DNA of 64,000 bases, from the NCBI RefSeq assembly GCF_010389155.1, contig NC_057765.1, positions 620,001-684,000 of the forward strand, written 5' to 3'. The notes under the pieces are model-generated. The model made no database searches. It was not told where the DNA came from and worked only from the letters and a program-made list of their open reading frames with translations. This document shows positions 47,364 through 59,517 of this stretch, in pieces. Every line of letters begins with the position of its first letter. Positions within the stretch are counted from its first letter, which is position 1. Source of the stretch: Erigeron canadensis (Eukaryota; Streptophyta; Magnoliopsida; Asterales; Asteraceae). Both the position numbers and the translations under genes were made by a program.

Positions 47364-48651
47364 TTGCATATTTCAGGAAATGTATGCATATCTGAGGCAA
47401 TGTATGCATAGTTAAGGTTTCGGGATGTTTCTAGAGTTTTGTTTTACTTCGTTGCAACTCTAGTTGATTTCTTTATTTGTCTTCTGTATCTTTTACCGAC
47501 TATCGCCTTGCTTGTTTCAGTAGTTTGGTATATCTAATACTACTATGCGAGTATATATTATCTTTTGCCGGCCGTTAAATTAACAAAAGATTCTGAATAA
47601 TAATAATGTTTTAAGATGATGCATTGTGTTGAATGTAACTTTTAAATTAAGTACGTTTTAAGTGTTTGGATATTGTTTACAATCATATCTTTTCTTTGTT
47701 AATGTGCAGCAACACATTTTTTAGATATTTTTCTACGTCACATACATAAATTCCTGTATTAATATAACCGTAACTAACTATGTCATAATTTCATAATTTG
47801 TATTTGTGTTAATTACTCGTATCATTTATAACTTATTTATTTAATCTGTAGCATACACGCACGATACGATGATGGCAGCAACGGTATGGCAACAATGGCG
47901 GTGGGTGGGTTGTGGGCTTGTGGCGGCGGCGGCGGTGAGTGGTGGCAGGGGCGGCATTTCAAAAATCAACAAAGCCGTTACAACGGCCGGCTAGTAATTT
48001 CAAAAATCACTACCAAGTCGTCTGTCTTGTGGAAGAATGCCACACCTCATTCCGCCTGGGGGCATGATGTTCACTGCGGCATCACGACGACATAGCGCAA
48101 CGTCGTGTAGCACGTCGCTCCACTCCCTTCAGTCTAAGGCATTTTGTGATGGTGGGAAAAATGTGGGAAGAAGTAGAAAAAGTGGAAAAGAATGACGAGA
48201 AGTGATGAATTACAGTTACTCCGCGATGTTTATTTTGTGATTTTCCTGCTCAGTTAAAACTTCATGTAAAGATATTGAAATGTCCGTCTAGGCGTCTACT
48301 ATGCCACCTTGTCATAACAGTAAATACATTGCATCACGTTATAAATTTAACACGTTACATTTAAAAAGTTAGCATGATTGAACTTTGCTTTAAAGTACTA
48401 ATGTGGTAATGTTATGATCATTATGCTAAAGTCTAAAGCTTTCTTAATGATTGATGAATCTTGGATCTTGCGGAAATAATCAAATAAAAAACTAAAAAAA
48501 TATTCAATCAAAACATACATACAAAAACTATACACACCTTTCTATCCATAACTTACAACCAATCATAGCATTAATTTTATCCATTCAATCAATTCACTCT
48601 ACAAATTCACAAACTCAGTCAACCTCTTTTTCTTCTCCAATACCTCACACT
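47364..48651. other. Spacer between tandem NPP genes with a GC-rich insert
   Basis: The first ~290 bp carry the copy 1 3' flank, including AAGATGATGCATTGTGTTGAATG, split here as AAGATGATGC and ATTGTGTTGAATG, which recurs after copy 2 (about 50,330). Positions about 47,850-48,150 are GC-rich (GGTGGGTGGGTTGTGG, GGCGGCGGCGGCGG, CACGACGACATAGCGCAACG) and absent from the duplicated unit, so they look like a later insertion of unknown type. No credible gene. Confidence 0.5.
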
Positions 48652-48769
48652 CCAGCAAACCAATCTCAAAACCATAACTTTCCAAATCTTTAACACAATT
48701 CCTTCAAAACCCACATCACAAAACCTTTCAATTTCAATACCCAGTAATAAAGTTGAGAACTTTTGTCAA

Positions 48770-50233
48770 ATGGGCCTAGATTCTTTGGAGCTAAAACCTT
48801 CACCATTAGCAACCCAAGAAGAACCACCACCACCACTCAACCACCACTCAGATCAATCCACGTCACTCCTACCACCATCCACCACCACCACCACCGGAAC
48901 AACAAAACCCATCACCATCCTCCTCTTCTCCCTCTTCCTCACCACCTGCATTTCCATTTCTGCCGCCGTCACATTCGCCTTCCTTTTCTTCTCCGCCGTA
49001 AAACCCACCATCACCACCGCCGCCGCCGTCCAAACATCTCGGAAACTCACTCACCCAGTTGTCATCCTCATTTCCTCTGATGGGTTTCGTTTTGGTTACC
49101 AATTTAAAACCCCAACTCCAAATATACACATTTTGATCAACAATGGAACCGAAGCCCAAACCGGGCTTATTCCGGTTTATCCCACTTTAACTTTCCCAAA
49201 CCATTACTCAATTGCAACTGGGCTATACCCTGCTTATCATGGAATTGTTAATAACCGGTTTCTTGACCCGGAAACAGGGGACATTTTCACAATGTCTAGT
49301 CATGAGCCCAAATGGTGGTTAGGTGAACCCATTTGGGAAACCATTTCAAATCATGGGTTGAAAGCTGCTACTTATTTCTGGCCCGGGTCAGAAGTTAAAA
49401 AGGGTTCTTGGGATTGCCCGGATAAGTATTGTGCTGCGTATAATGAATCCGTGCCTTTTGAGGACCGGGTTGATACGATTTTGGGTTATTTTGATTTGCC
49501 TAATGATGAGATTCCGGTTTTTATGACATTGTATTTTGAAGACCCTGATCATCAGGGTCATCAAGTTGGTCCTGATGATATTCAAGTTACTGAAGCTGTT
49601 GGTAATATTGATGGGTTGATTGGCAGGTTGATTAATGGGCTAGAAAGTCGCGGTGTTTTTCAAGATGTTACGATTATTATGGTTGGTGATCATGGTATGG
49701 TTGGCACTTGTGATCAAAAGTTGATTTTTTTAGATGATTTAGCTTCTTTTGTCAAAATTCCTGCTGAATGGGTTCAGTATTATACTCCTGTGTTATCCAT
49801 CCTTCCACCTCCAGATCAATCTGCTTCTGATGTTGTAAAAAAAATGAACCAAGGCTTGAGTTCTGGGAAGGTCAAGAACGGCGATAAGTTGAAAATGTAT
49901 CTGAAAGAAGACCTTCCGGAAAGGTTGCATTATTCGGAAAGTGATAGGATACCTCCCATTTTAGGGTTAGTGGAAGAAGGGTTTAAGGTTGAACAAATGG
50001 ACTCGAAGAGCAAGGAATGTGGGGGTGCACACGGATACGACAATGTTTTTTTCTCTATGCGGACAATATTTATTGGTCATGGCCCTCGATTTCCTAGAGG
50101 TATAAAAGTGCCATCTTTTGAGAATATCGAAATATACAACTTGATTACTTCGATTCTTAACATAAAAGGAGCTCCCAACAATGGGTCATCATCGTTTGCT
50201 AAGAGTGTGCTTTTGCCTCATCATCATCATTGA
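48770..50233 (+). CDS. NPP-type nucleotide pyrophosphatase/phosphodiesterase, copy 2
   Basis: Intronless, 487 residues, tandem paralogue of the preceding gene with very similar catalytic domain. Catalytic and metal residues are all present: Asp104, Thr141, Asp260, His264, Asp307, His308, His421. The N-terminus is the longer form: a Pro/Ser/Thr-rich tail of ~45 residues (PPPPLNHHSDQS, STTTTTGTTK) and a hydrophobic segment about residues 47-73 (ITILLFSLFLTTCISISAAV, then TFAFLFF), then an Ala/Thr-rich linker. This suits a type II membrane protein with the enzyme in the lumen or outside the cell, the usual plan for NPPs. Leader sequence (from 48,652) and 3' flank are shared with copy 1, so the duplication covered a whole ~1.7-kb unit. 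Confidence 0.92.
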   Translation: MGLDSLELKPSPLATQEEPPPPLNHHSDQSTSLLPPSTTTTTGTTKPITILLFSLFLTTCISISAAVTFAFLFFSAVKPTITTAAAVQTSRKLTHPVVILISSDGFRFGYQFKTPTPNIHILINNGTEAQTGLIPVYPTLTFPNHYSIATGLYPAYHGIVNNRFLDPETGDIFTMSSHEPKWWLGEPIWETISNHGLKAATYFWPGSEVKKGSWDCPDKYCAAYNESVPFEDRVDTILGYFDLPNDEIPVFMTLYFEDPDHQGHQVGPDDIQVTEAVGNIDGLIGRLINGLESRGVFQDVTIIMVGDHGMVGTCDQKLIFLDDLASFVKIPAEWVQYYTPVLSILPPPDQSASDVVKKMNQGLSSGKVKNGDKLKMYLKEDLPERLHYSESDRIPPILGLVEEGFKVEQMDSKSKECGGAHGYDNVFFSMRTIFIGHGPRFPRGIKVPSFENIEIYNLITSILNIKGAPNNGSSSFAKSVLLPHHHH

Positions 50234-50365
50234 TTGCCAATTTTCATGTTTTTATTCCATGAAATGTATGCATATTTGAGGCAATAATGTTGTTTTGGTT
50301 GTAACAGATTTAGAATAATAATGTCGTCTTAAGATGATGCATTGTGTTGAATGTAACTTTTAAGT

Positions 50366-51084
50366 GATTGAATAATGTTATCACATACATACATAGATTC
50401 CTCATTGCTGTATCACTATGGCTGTGAAGTTGCAGCAATCTTTTTTTGCAGCAACATTCCTCCCAAGAATTTGTAAAAGTTTCAAACCCTTTATGCAATG
50501 TAGTACTTGGCCTGGCGCTTGCTTTCCACCATGATGTATTGTAGTTAGGCATTTGGTGAAACCAAAAGGCGCGAAACTATTTGGTTTTTTAGAAAAACAA
50601 GTTACAAAAAAGAAACATACAGTTATACAAACACAAACTAACTTAACAAATTGGTTTTCAAATCTGTTATGTCACAACCAAATTTTATAGAGACATGGAA
50701 AAAATTGTCATTTGACATATTCTTCTTTCTCAATCTTCTCAATCCAAAAATATTTCTATGTGACATGTGAGTCACATATTTCTCAGAGACAGATACTAAG
50801 AAGGCTTTCTATATAGAAACTATAAAACATAAGAAAACACTGTGTATCGATTAGACGATAATATCTATAAGACGCTTCTTCTCATGACTTCATGTCGTCA
50901 TTGTTACTATCTTGTTCAACAATCAAACTGAACACGTGTGAGCTAAAATATTGCATATATATTAAAAAGAACTAGAACGAAAATAGATGGTACTGTATAT
51001 CTTTTAGAAGGAGAATGAAGCTCAACAAAATTATATACAAGTACCAAAAACTGTAAAAAAAAATGAAGGGAAAAAAAAAACAGA
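50366..51084. other. Gene-free spacer before the tRNA
   Basis: AT-rich, no credible gene. The 3' flank of NPP copy 2 occupies the start. Nothing else recognised. Confidence 0.4.
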
Positions 51085-51092
51085 TGTTGAGA

Positions 51093-51125
<33 letters not shown>

Positions 51126-51165
51126 ACCTTAATCTGGCGCCTTAGACCAACTCGGCCATCTCAAC
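51085..51165 (-). tRNA. trnL-AAG: tRNA-Leu (anticodon AAG)
   Basis: Eighty-one bases on the minus strand. The acceptor arm GTTGAGA pairs with TCTCAAC, followed by discriminator A. The D arm carries GGCCGAGTTGGTCTAAGGC (A box), the anticodon stem is CCAGA/TCTGG with loop TTAAGGT giving AAG, there is a long variable arm as in class II leucine tRNAs, and the T arm holds GGGTTCAAATCCC (B box). A T-rich run lies a few bases past the 3' end on the minus strand (A-rich at 51,056-51,080 on plus), suiting pol III termination. No intron. Confidence 0.95.
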
Positions 51166-51387
51166 TTTGTTTTTTCTTTTGACCGAAAACTTACATATAT
51201 AGACGACTTATAAATGAAAATCAAAGGCTCTTTCAAAGTGGGCGTCAACGCTTAAATATCCTCTATATGAGCCTGCTAGTGAAGTTACATTGTTAAAAAA
51301 AGAACATATAAAGAGAAGGCCTATAGGCCATACTTTTGAGATTGAGTCTAATAAGTATAATAACATAAAGTGTGAAATAGAATGGTA

Positions 51388-51416
51388 CTAGAGTTTTATC
51401 CCGCGGAAAACGCGGG
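51388..51416 (-). other. Helitron 3' terminus: hairpin plus CTAG
   Basis: On the minus strand: CCCGCG, loop TTTTC, CGCGGG (stem 51,400-51,416), 8-nt spacer ATAAAACT, CTAG (51,388-51,391), then T. A GC-rich hairpin ending about 10 nt before a terminal CTRR, inserted before T, is the defining Helitron 3' signal. Confidence 0.85.
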
Positions 51417-51717
51417 TATGTTTTTAAAAATCGATTTTAGTAAATTGATACCAAAATATAATTGAATAAACAAAATAATTAGTTTATAAGTTAAATATAT
51501 TATATAAAACCCATTAATAAAGTATATGTATAATACAAATGGGGGGTGTTTGGTACTATTTTATTCTTCTTTTGTGAGTATTTGTATTTGCACTAATTGA
51601 TATGAATTGGAGCAGGTAAATCTGTAACCCTAATTTTAGTTACTATTTAGATTTAGATACAGGTTCATATGGATTTATGTATTAGTTTGCTTTGATGATA
51701 AATAGTTTGTGTTCCTA

Positions 51718-53243
51718 ATGATTCTGTATTTAAATACATACCAGCATTTGGATTTTCAATTTCTAATTTGGTTGGGTGATGATAAGAAGTTTGTTGAAGG
51801 TTTGGTAAGTAGATATTGTGATTATGATTGATTTTAATATTAAGAACACTGTATGATTCTTTAGTTGTCTATAATTTTTCTTGTCTTTAATTATTTAATA
51901 TAGATTTTACCTAAAGAGTTCACAAGGTTCATACCGTCAGATTGCAAGAAATTGAAATTGGTCGATTACCTTAAGCGTAGGTACTATGTTTCAGTTGAAT
52001 ATGTTGAAGATGAGTGTGTAAAGATTCATGGTGGTCAGTGGGCTTTCTTTTTGGAATCCCGGCCATACCAAGATTTCTGTCGCTTATGTTTCACTTGGAT
52101 ACATAAGCAAACATTTCAAGTTGATACTTTCAGTCCCGAAGGTCGGGAATACCGGGAAATTCCTGATTCTTGTACGGTTTGGAGTTGTGTTGTTGAAGTT
52201 ACTGATTCTACATTTTTAAAGCAGGTATATTGAAGTTAAGTCTTTGTTTATCTCTGTGTTTTTATGTGATTGTATGGTGTATTTACTTAACAATCTTTTT
52301 TTCCATCTAGGCATTTTATCCATTGTTGTTGTGGGATTTAAATGCAAGTGTTTCAAATTATGATGAAACCTTTACCAAGGTTATTGGCAAAAGGTTTGAA
52401 GATAATGTAAAAATATTTTTTCATGGTGTGGGTGAAGAAGAAAGAGTTGCAGGTGGTTTTGAAGGACTTTCTTGGACAAACTTTTGTTGTAAAAACAATG
52501 TTAAAGTTGGTTACTTTATGAGGTTGACAAAGTTAAAAGATCTGAGTTTCAAGGTTGATGTATTCAATAATGATGGGATTGGTGTAGATGCGCTTGTTTT
52601 AAGTAAGTTTTCCATTTTCTTTATCATTTTTTACCCTTATCATAAACTGACTTATGAGTTATGTTATTTTACTTGATTTCTTAATGGAGGTACTGAAGAG
52701 GGTGCAGATGATCACTTGTCTTTGGTGTCTAAAGATCACTTAATTAAGGAAATAAGTAACCATCATTGTAGGGCTTATCATTTGAATCATGTAGACTGGA
52801 AGCCTTATTTTTTCCAAAAGCTTCAATATCATGGTGTGCAAATACCCATTCTGGTACAAACATTATATGCTTCTCCCTCATTTTTTGATACTTAAAGTCA
52901 CTCCTGTTTGCATAGTAGTGATTGTCTCATTTTAAATTTTGGTGGTGGTGGATTAAATTATTAAGGTTTGTTTTCGCAGGCTGTGCCCAAAAACTTTGTT
53001 AGGACACACAAGTTGTTCACTTATCCACAGGTTATTCTGCATTATCGTGAAATGGTGTTCAGTGCGTCGTTGGAATTGTGTATTGATAGGCAGCTCTATG
53101 GTGATGAAAGCTACCTGTTTGTGGTGATGGATTGGCGTTCTTTTATAGAAAGAACCAAGTTAAAGTCATGTGAGTTGATGAGGTTTGCAGTCAATGTTGA
53201 CAAATGTGTATCTGGAGAAGTTATAGTTCTTGATGTTTGTTAA
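51718..53243 (+). CDS. Five-exon gene with three B3-like domains, intact
   Basis: Exons 51,718-51,804, 51,904-52,224, 52,311-52,602, 52,690-52,853 and 52,980-53,243, all GT-AG, open throughout, 375 residues. Three segments look like plant B3 (DNA-binding pseudobarrel) domains. In the first, ILPKEFTRF is followed later by HGGQWAFFLES and RLCFTW. The second has SWTNFCCKNNVKVGYFMRL. The third, exon 5, has AVPKNFVRTHK, MDWRSFIERTKLKSCELMRF and ends LDVC. This is the (L/V)PxxF ... GxWxxF ... L..G..(v)F pattern. A nuclear DNA-binding role is inferred from the fold only; the degeneracy resembles REM-type B3 proteins. It is convergent with the helicase gene and has a diverged paralogue at about 60-61.7 kb. 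The ATG is the first in frame upstream of exon 2; the assignment to B3 needs a profile search. Confidence 0.65.
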
Positions 53244-53627
53244 ACATGTGTTGTAGAATGATGTTTTCTTAACTTTCAAGTGTTTATTAAGTCTAGGATG
53301 ATGAATTGTTTTAGCTTTTGTTAGTATTCCGTAATGATTTGATCTTTGTATTTTGAGTACTCTAATTATGTATTTTCCAGTTCATGTGAATTTGATAATC
53401 ATTTCTTTACAAAACTAAATTGTCCTTCTGATTGTCTTTGAGATCAGAATAAAAACTAATGATTTTAGTAACAGTTATGTTGCCAAAATACAGCCATTAC
53501 CATTACCATTACCAAGTTATACAGCCAAATCTACATTTATGTTGCCAAATGGTGTCATGCACGACTTTGCAATGACATGTTTACATGAATTAACAACCTA
53601 CAATCTTTCATATCCAAACTTTGATCT

Positions 53628-56600
53628 TCACAAACATTGAAGGACTTCTTTGTACACAACATTTGTTGTTGTGTTCTTCACTTTTAAATCTTCATCTTGT
53701 ATTAGAATTTTCAATCCGTTTTTGCTTTTCACTCTTGACACTGCAACATACAATTGACCATGACTAAAAACTGGTCGGGGCAGATACAAACCAACACGAT
53801 CGAGTGATTGTCCTTGGCTCTTGTTTATTGTCATAGCAAAACACACTGAAATAGGAAATTGTTTTCGACAAATCTTAACTGGAATCCTTTTATCAGATGG
53901 TGTCATCTTTAACCTTGAGATTAAAGTGTGAGTACCTATGTTTGTTCCAGTTATGATTTTGGCTTCAATTACATGTTTTCCCAATCTGACCACTTGTAGA
54001 CGTGTGCCATTACACAAACCATTCTGTTGATCGAGGTTCCGCAGTAACATAATTGGGACTCCAATTTTCAGCACCAACTTATGATTTAGAAATCCAGCTA
54101 ATCTAAGTTGGTTTATGACTTCTGGTGAGAACAAAGCGGCATCAATTGCATTAGGATCTTTAGATTCACATAGACTATCAGAACTTAAGTATGTCATCTC
54201 CTCACCTGGCATCAAATCTAATAGCTTATCATTTATGGTTCCAACAACATCATGAGTTGGCGCAAGAATAGCCCGTTGTTGAAAAAACATGGGATCCTGC
54301 AAACTGTTAAGCATATTTGGATATGTAAAATTCAGTGACTGAAGGGGATCATTTGAATCAGTGATTAACAAATCCTTAGGTATTTCAATTTCTGCTTCGC
54401 CATCATTGTCAGCACCAAGAATGCCATCTCCGACTTTTAAAATCCATTCAGCAAATTCTTGAACCTCTTGTAAGTCGGTTTTTTGGGTTCCAACTTTTAA
54501 CCTCATATTCACTGTCAATTTAAGAACTTGACAGTGATGCCATATATATGAGGAATTTAGACTTGCATTGACAATCATACTTCTGGTTCCTTTTGGTATA
54601 ACTGGCAAGGTTTGTCAAAAGTCACCGCCAAAAACTACTACTTTGCCTCCAAAAACTTGATCTTCGCTATTGGGTTGGGTTGATCTTAGTATATCCCTCA
54701 TTGTTCGATCAAGGGCTTCAAAACAATGTTTATGTATCATAGGAGCTTCATCCCAAATTATCAGTTTAGTGATCTTGATTAATGCTGCCAACTCACTGCC
54801 TGGATCTATGGAACAAATTGAGCTTTCAGTGATGTTAATTGGAATAACAAACCTTGAGTGTGCAGTTCGTCCACCAGTTAGTAATAGTGATGCTATTCCA
54901 CTTGAAGCAACATTCAACACAATTTGACCTTTTGACCGTAAGGCAGCTGTCATAGTCTTCCAAAGATAAGTTTTGCCCGTACCTCCATAACCATAAACAA
55001 AGTAAACTCCTCCTTGATTTTTACTAACCGCATATATAACCGTATCATAAAGGGTTTTTTGTTCAACAGTTAAGCATGATAATAACTGCTGATGTTCAAT
55101 AGTTAGAGCCCTTTTATCATACAGCATCTCATTGGCAATTAAACGGTTATTGAGTGATGAAATATAATTTTATGCTTAATTAAATGGAAATGCATATATT
55201 GAAACACGTATGTAAAGAGATAATGTAATTACCTGGGCAGTTTAAGATTCTCCTTTGCATGTGTAAAATATCTTCACTTAGAACTTTGCATGTTTTGTTC
55301 CATAAATCATCGGGCCGGGCTACAGAGGTTGAAAGTAGTAATTGGACAAAGAAAGTTCTAAGATATGATGCTGTTGCCCAATGAGATGCTTCCAAAATTG
55401 CATCAACATATTCTTTATCATCGTCTAAAAGGCCCATCTTGAAACATGCTTCTTTGTAACTTTTACATATACGTCCATTCACTGTAAGTAGTTCCTTAAA
55501 AGATTTCGGGCCAACAACATGATTTAGCAAGATTTTCAAATAATATACATCACCAAGGGACGAAGGGACATATGATATCCTCCCTATAGAACCATGTCCT
55601 TCCACAGTTCTTCGTTGCCATTTCCTAGTCTTACGTATCCAAACATAAAACTGAGGTATTTGCACATATTTCAATGTTCTGGCAAAGCTATCCTCTGCAT
55701 TTAATTTCATCCATTCCAGGAACATTGAACGTTTGACTGTTAGATTCGAAACCACATCACATAACTGTGCTTGATCATCATAAACTATGCTTTGTTCATT
55801 TTCTTTGTGAAATGGCAAAATTTCCACTGGAGGATGCCTATAATGAATATCAAAGGAGAATATTCGCCAACATGCTTCAAAAGCAGAAACGTACCTTAAT
55901 TTACATTATGTGAAACTAATGTCAGTTATGTACAATTTGGTTAGGCAATTTAGTTAGGCAAACATTCTAAAAATGATGGGAATTACCTGCAATCCAAGTA
56001 ATTGTTAACCTCATCTTTGGGTTTGTTCTTATCAGTTGTTGTTTGATCTGTATTGGTTTGATACACAGTTGATGTAACTCGATCAGGACCTTTGTTTATA
56101 TACTTGAACAAATACTTAATTGATCCTGATTGGTTGCACCATTCTACATTAATGTGGCACTGGTATCTTCGCAGAAGTGTAGCATTATAAGGGACAACCA
56201 TGCCATTATCAAGAAGGACCCCATTTTTTTCAAGGGTATTCCCAGTATTTCGACGTCTATATACAGGATACCCTTCTGAATCCACAGCAGTTTCATCCTT
56301 CCATTTCTTTGGGAAATTCTTTGTACATTTTCCTCTAACCATACATGGACAGTTGGGATTATCATCTCCGCAAGGTCCATGCATCATGAATTGTTTGACA
56401 AGTGCATACAATTCTGGGTCTTCTTTTTTGTTTGGTATTTCAGCACTAATGTATTTATCTACATCGGTTGCACGAGGAAACTTGTTTGCAACAGCTAAGA
56501 ACAAACAAATATGAGCATGAGGAAGACCCCTTTTTTGAAATTCCACCGTGTAAATAACTGCAAATTTAGATAAATCCATTATTAAATATAAACTTTTATA

Positions 56601-59104
56601 TAGGTAATTGGAAAAAATGTACTTTAAATTTAGAATACCAAACAATTATATATCTATATTAATACCTGCTTGTACTTCGCCAAAGAATTTCTCCTTCACA
56701 AAATCGTTTATGATTTCATCCAATTTTATCTTGAACATTCTAGCAATTATATCCGGCCGGTCTTCAGGAGTGAGATTTTTATCAACCAAACAACGGTAAA
56801 TCTCTGGCCAATTGGGATTACAAGTAACAGTAATGAACAAATCTGGATAGCCCACTGACTTGCATATAGCCATCGCATCCAAGTACTTTTGCATCATGTA
56901 CCTGCTCCCACCGGTAAAAGATGAAGGAAGTAATATACGTTTACCAGTTGATGAGGCATCTGTGGTTCCATTCTCGACATTTGTCGTCAAATTCTGGAAA
57001 GTATCAGTTCTGAGCTTTTTCTGGTTACCTTTAACGTATGACAGTCGATCAGCCTCTACCATTGTGTAACTGTCCACCACAAACTGATGAAAAAGTTTTT
57101 GTGCATGAAGTAAGAGTGAATACTCCCCAGGTCTGTCTTGTATTGTGTAACAAAAGAATTCCCTCATAGTAAGTTTTGTTCTTGGTTTGTTTGAATCTTG
57201 TGCAATACCTCTGTGCTTGATTCCTAGCCGATAACCATCTTCTCCAAATGGAAAGATGAGTGGATATTGAAGAGCCAGATAAGAAGGATGTAATTCACTT
57301 ATCCTTTGAAGACCACCAGACTGCTTTCTCAATATAATGTCCCGTGAATCAAGTACTGAATCTATGTCTCCAATTATTAATCCAGCTACTTCAGAAGTTG
57401 TCGGCAAGTTGTAAATTCGACCATCTTTATTTCTGTTGGCAATAAGTTTTAGACTTACATCTTGCCATTCATTGTCTTTAACACAATCTCTTACCATCCT
57501 GAAGGATTTCACAAGTGGGTTGCAACCATCTAACATTATCTTTAGTATGTTGATTGTATCACGTTTCAGTTCATTTTTGGCAGGTCTTGAAGTTTTAGTA
57601 CCAGAACTGTAAATAAATGCAACTTTATTTTAACAAACTTAATGTGCAATACTTTATAAGTTAAAGGCATAAGAATGGTAAATGTGTTTTTACCTGACAG
57701 CTCTTTCTCTATTAGCCTCTTCATTTTCAGAGTCAAATATATAAAGTTGTGAGAACTTCGGTTGATCACCTTCCGCAGGTAGCAGACTACCCATTCGGTG
57801 AAAATTTTGACCTTGTAACCTAAAGACATAAGGTCCTCTTTCCGTTTAAAGAACCTTGATTTACTTTACCTCCCATAGATGTAAATGAAAACATCATATT
57901 ATATGCTTGTATATGTTTCATGAAATTATTGGCAATAGGATTTTTGCTCGTAAACAAATTGTACAACACAGGAGGAGGTTTGACAACTGGTGGTAGCTCC
58001 ACATCACCACCTTTGCAACAGAAAGTATACACAGTGTTCTTGCCCTTCGGATTACCCCTTAACATTTCTGCCTCCCAAAGCATTGCATGACACTTTGAGC
58101 ATTCATATATTTGATCTCCATGATCTTTGTAAGCTGAAATAAATAATGACAAATTCCTTTCATGTTTAGAGTGAAATTAATTGGAATGTCAAAATTAATT
58201 TGATTGATATACTACAATGATACTTACCTAATGAAAGACCTTTCCTTTTGACATATGAATCATCCACCATATCATCATTAATCTCCAAATCTATTCTTGG
58301 AATTTGAATATTATTCAAAATTTGAGCTTTATGTTTATGACTGTTCTCTACTTTTCTTACAACTCCCTGGGGTTGTTTATATGATTCGTGATAATTCTGC
58401 TTTCCGGTGTAATTACATGATTTACGTACAGCAGATTTGGTTCTTTTTGATGTTGAAGTTCCTTTCATGTCAAATATATAATAAAAAATGTCAAGTAAAT
58501 CACAAATAGCAATTCATGTGTACACATAATGAATTAATGTTCCTATATTAACTTTACCTAGAGGATCAATTGTGGATTGCAAATTACTTCTGGAATAACA
58601 CATTGATAATCCATTTTTACTTAATGATATGGGTTTTACGGATGGACTTGTTACGTTGCTATGGCTGGAACTACCAATGTCAAAAGTTGAAGTGATTCCT
58701 GAACCTATAAAATAGTTACAACTAAAATTCAAATACTGATGCATGACATTTTCAGTGGACATTTAATTTGCAACAAAATAGCTTACCATTGTCGAGAGCT
58801 TTCATTGTATTTTCGAAGATTAAGTACTTATTCCTGGTAGATGCAATACAGCTGCTTTGAACTGGTTAGATTCCCAAAAAAAAGAGGGGTTAAAAAGACA
58901 TTCAAAACCTTCAAATCCTAGAAGGTGTAACACATTTTAACAGAATGTGTAGAATTAAAACATACCATTGGTTATATTGGATAAAGGAGTTGTTGTAAGT
59001 GGATGGTTTTGTGTAGCAGAAACACGATTAATAACCTTGTTTTTACGATCATCCAATAAATTCTTCTGTTTCTTCCGATTTATTGAAGCTTCAGATTCAT
59101 ACAT
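53628..59104 (-). pseudogene. Helitron Rep/helicase, multi-exon, broken
   Basis: Minus-strand exons by eye: 58,966-59,104; 58,787-58,861; 58,558-58,704; 58,228-58,461; 57,694-58,133; 56,666-57,606; 55,987-56,557; 55,233-55,894; helicase part about 53,628-55,160. It encodes a basic N-terminus, a CX2C zinc-binding stretch (CSKCHAM), the Helitron_like_N/Rep domain with the HUH-type motif GLPHAHICLFL and the Tyr motif IKYLFKYINKG, then a PIF1-type helicase with Walker A GYGGTGKT, Walker B IIWDEAPM and [10 protein letters not shown]. It would nick, unwind and strand-transfer during rolling-circle transposition. Lesions: a 1-nt insertion near 57,836-57,845 shifts frame after GGKVNQG; the Rep-helicase linker (55,160-55,232) is shorter than in relatives and has no open splice join; a TGA at 54,615-54,617 interrupts GGDF-QTLP, probably from an Arg CGA codon. 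Confidence 0.92.
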
Positions 59105-59517
59105 CTCTAATTTCCAATTTTCCAAAATGTTGGTGTTGTTATTTTAGTTTGGAAAATTTAGTTATAAAAAAATTGTTTGAAATTTTGACCATTTTTAAAA
59201 TTGCCGCCAGCTTTTATGTAGGTATATGTTTATGTACTTGGTTTGTTTTAATATTTGACTAAAGTTGCAAGTGGGTGTACGTCAACTTAATTGCATGTCC
59301 CTATGAATCAACTGAATCACTATTCAGTTCCTGCATGTTAGAGGGATAGTTACTATTTAGTTAGAGGAATTAAAAAAATGAAATTATATATAAAACATAA
59401 ATCACTTAATGTAAAAATATCTACGCCCACTAAATTTTTTACCACAACCACTTATACGGCCGTTGTCATCTCTCATTTTCTTATCTAATTTGTAACGTCT
59501 TCATCAAAGTTTAAACA

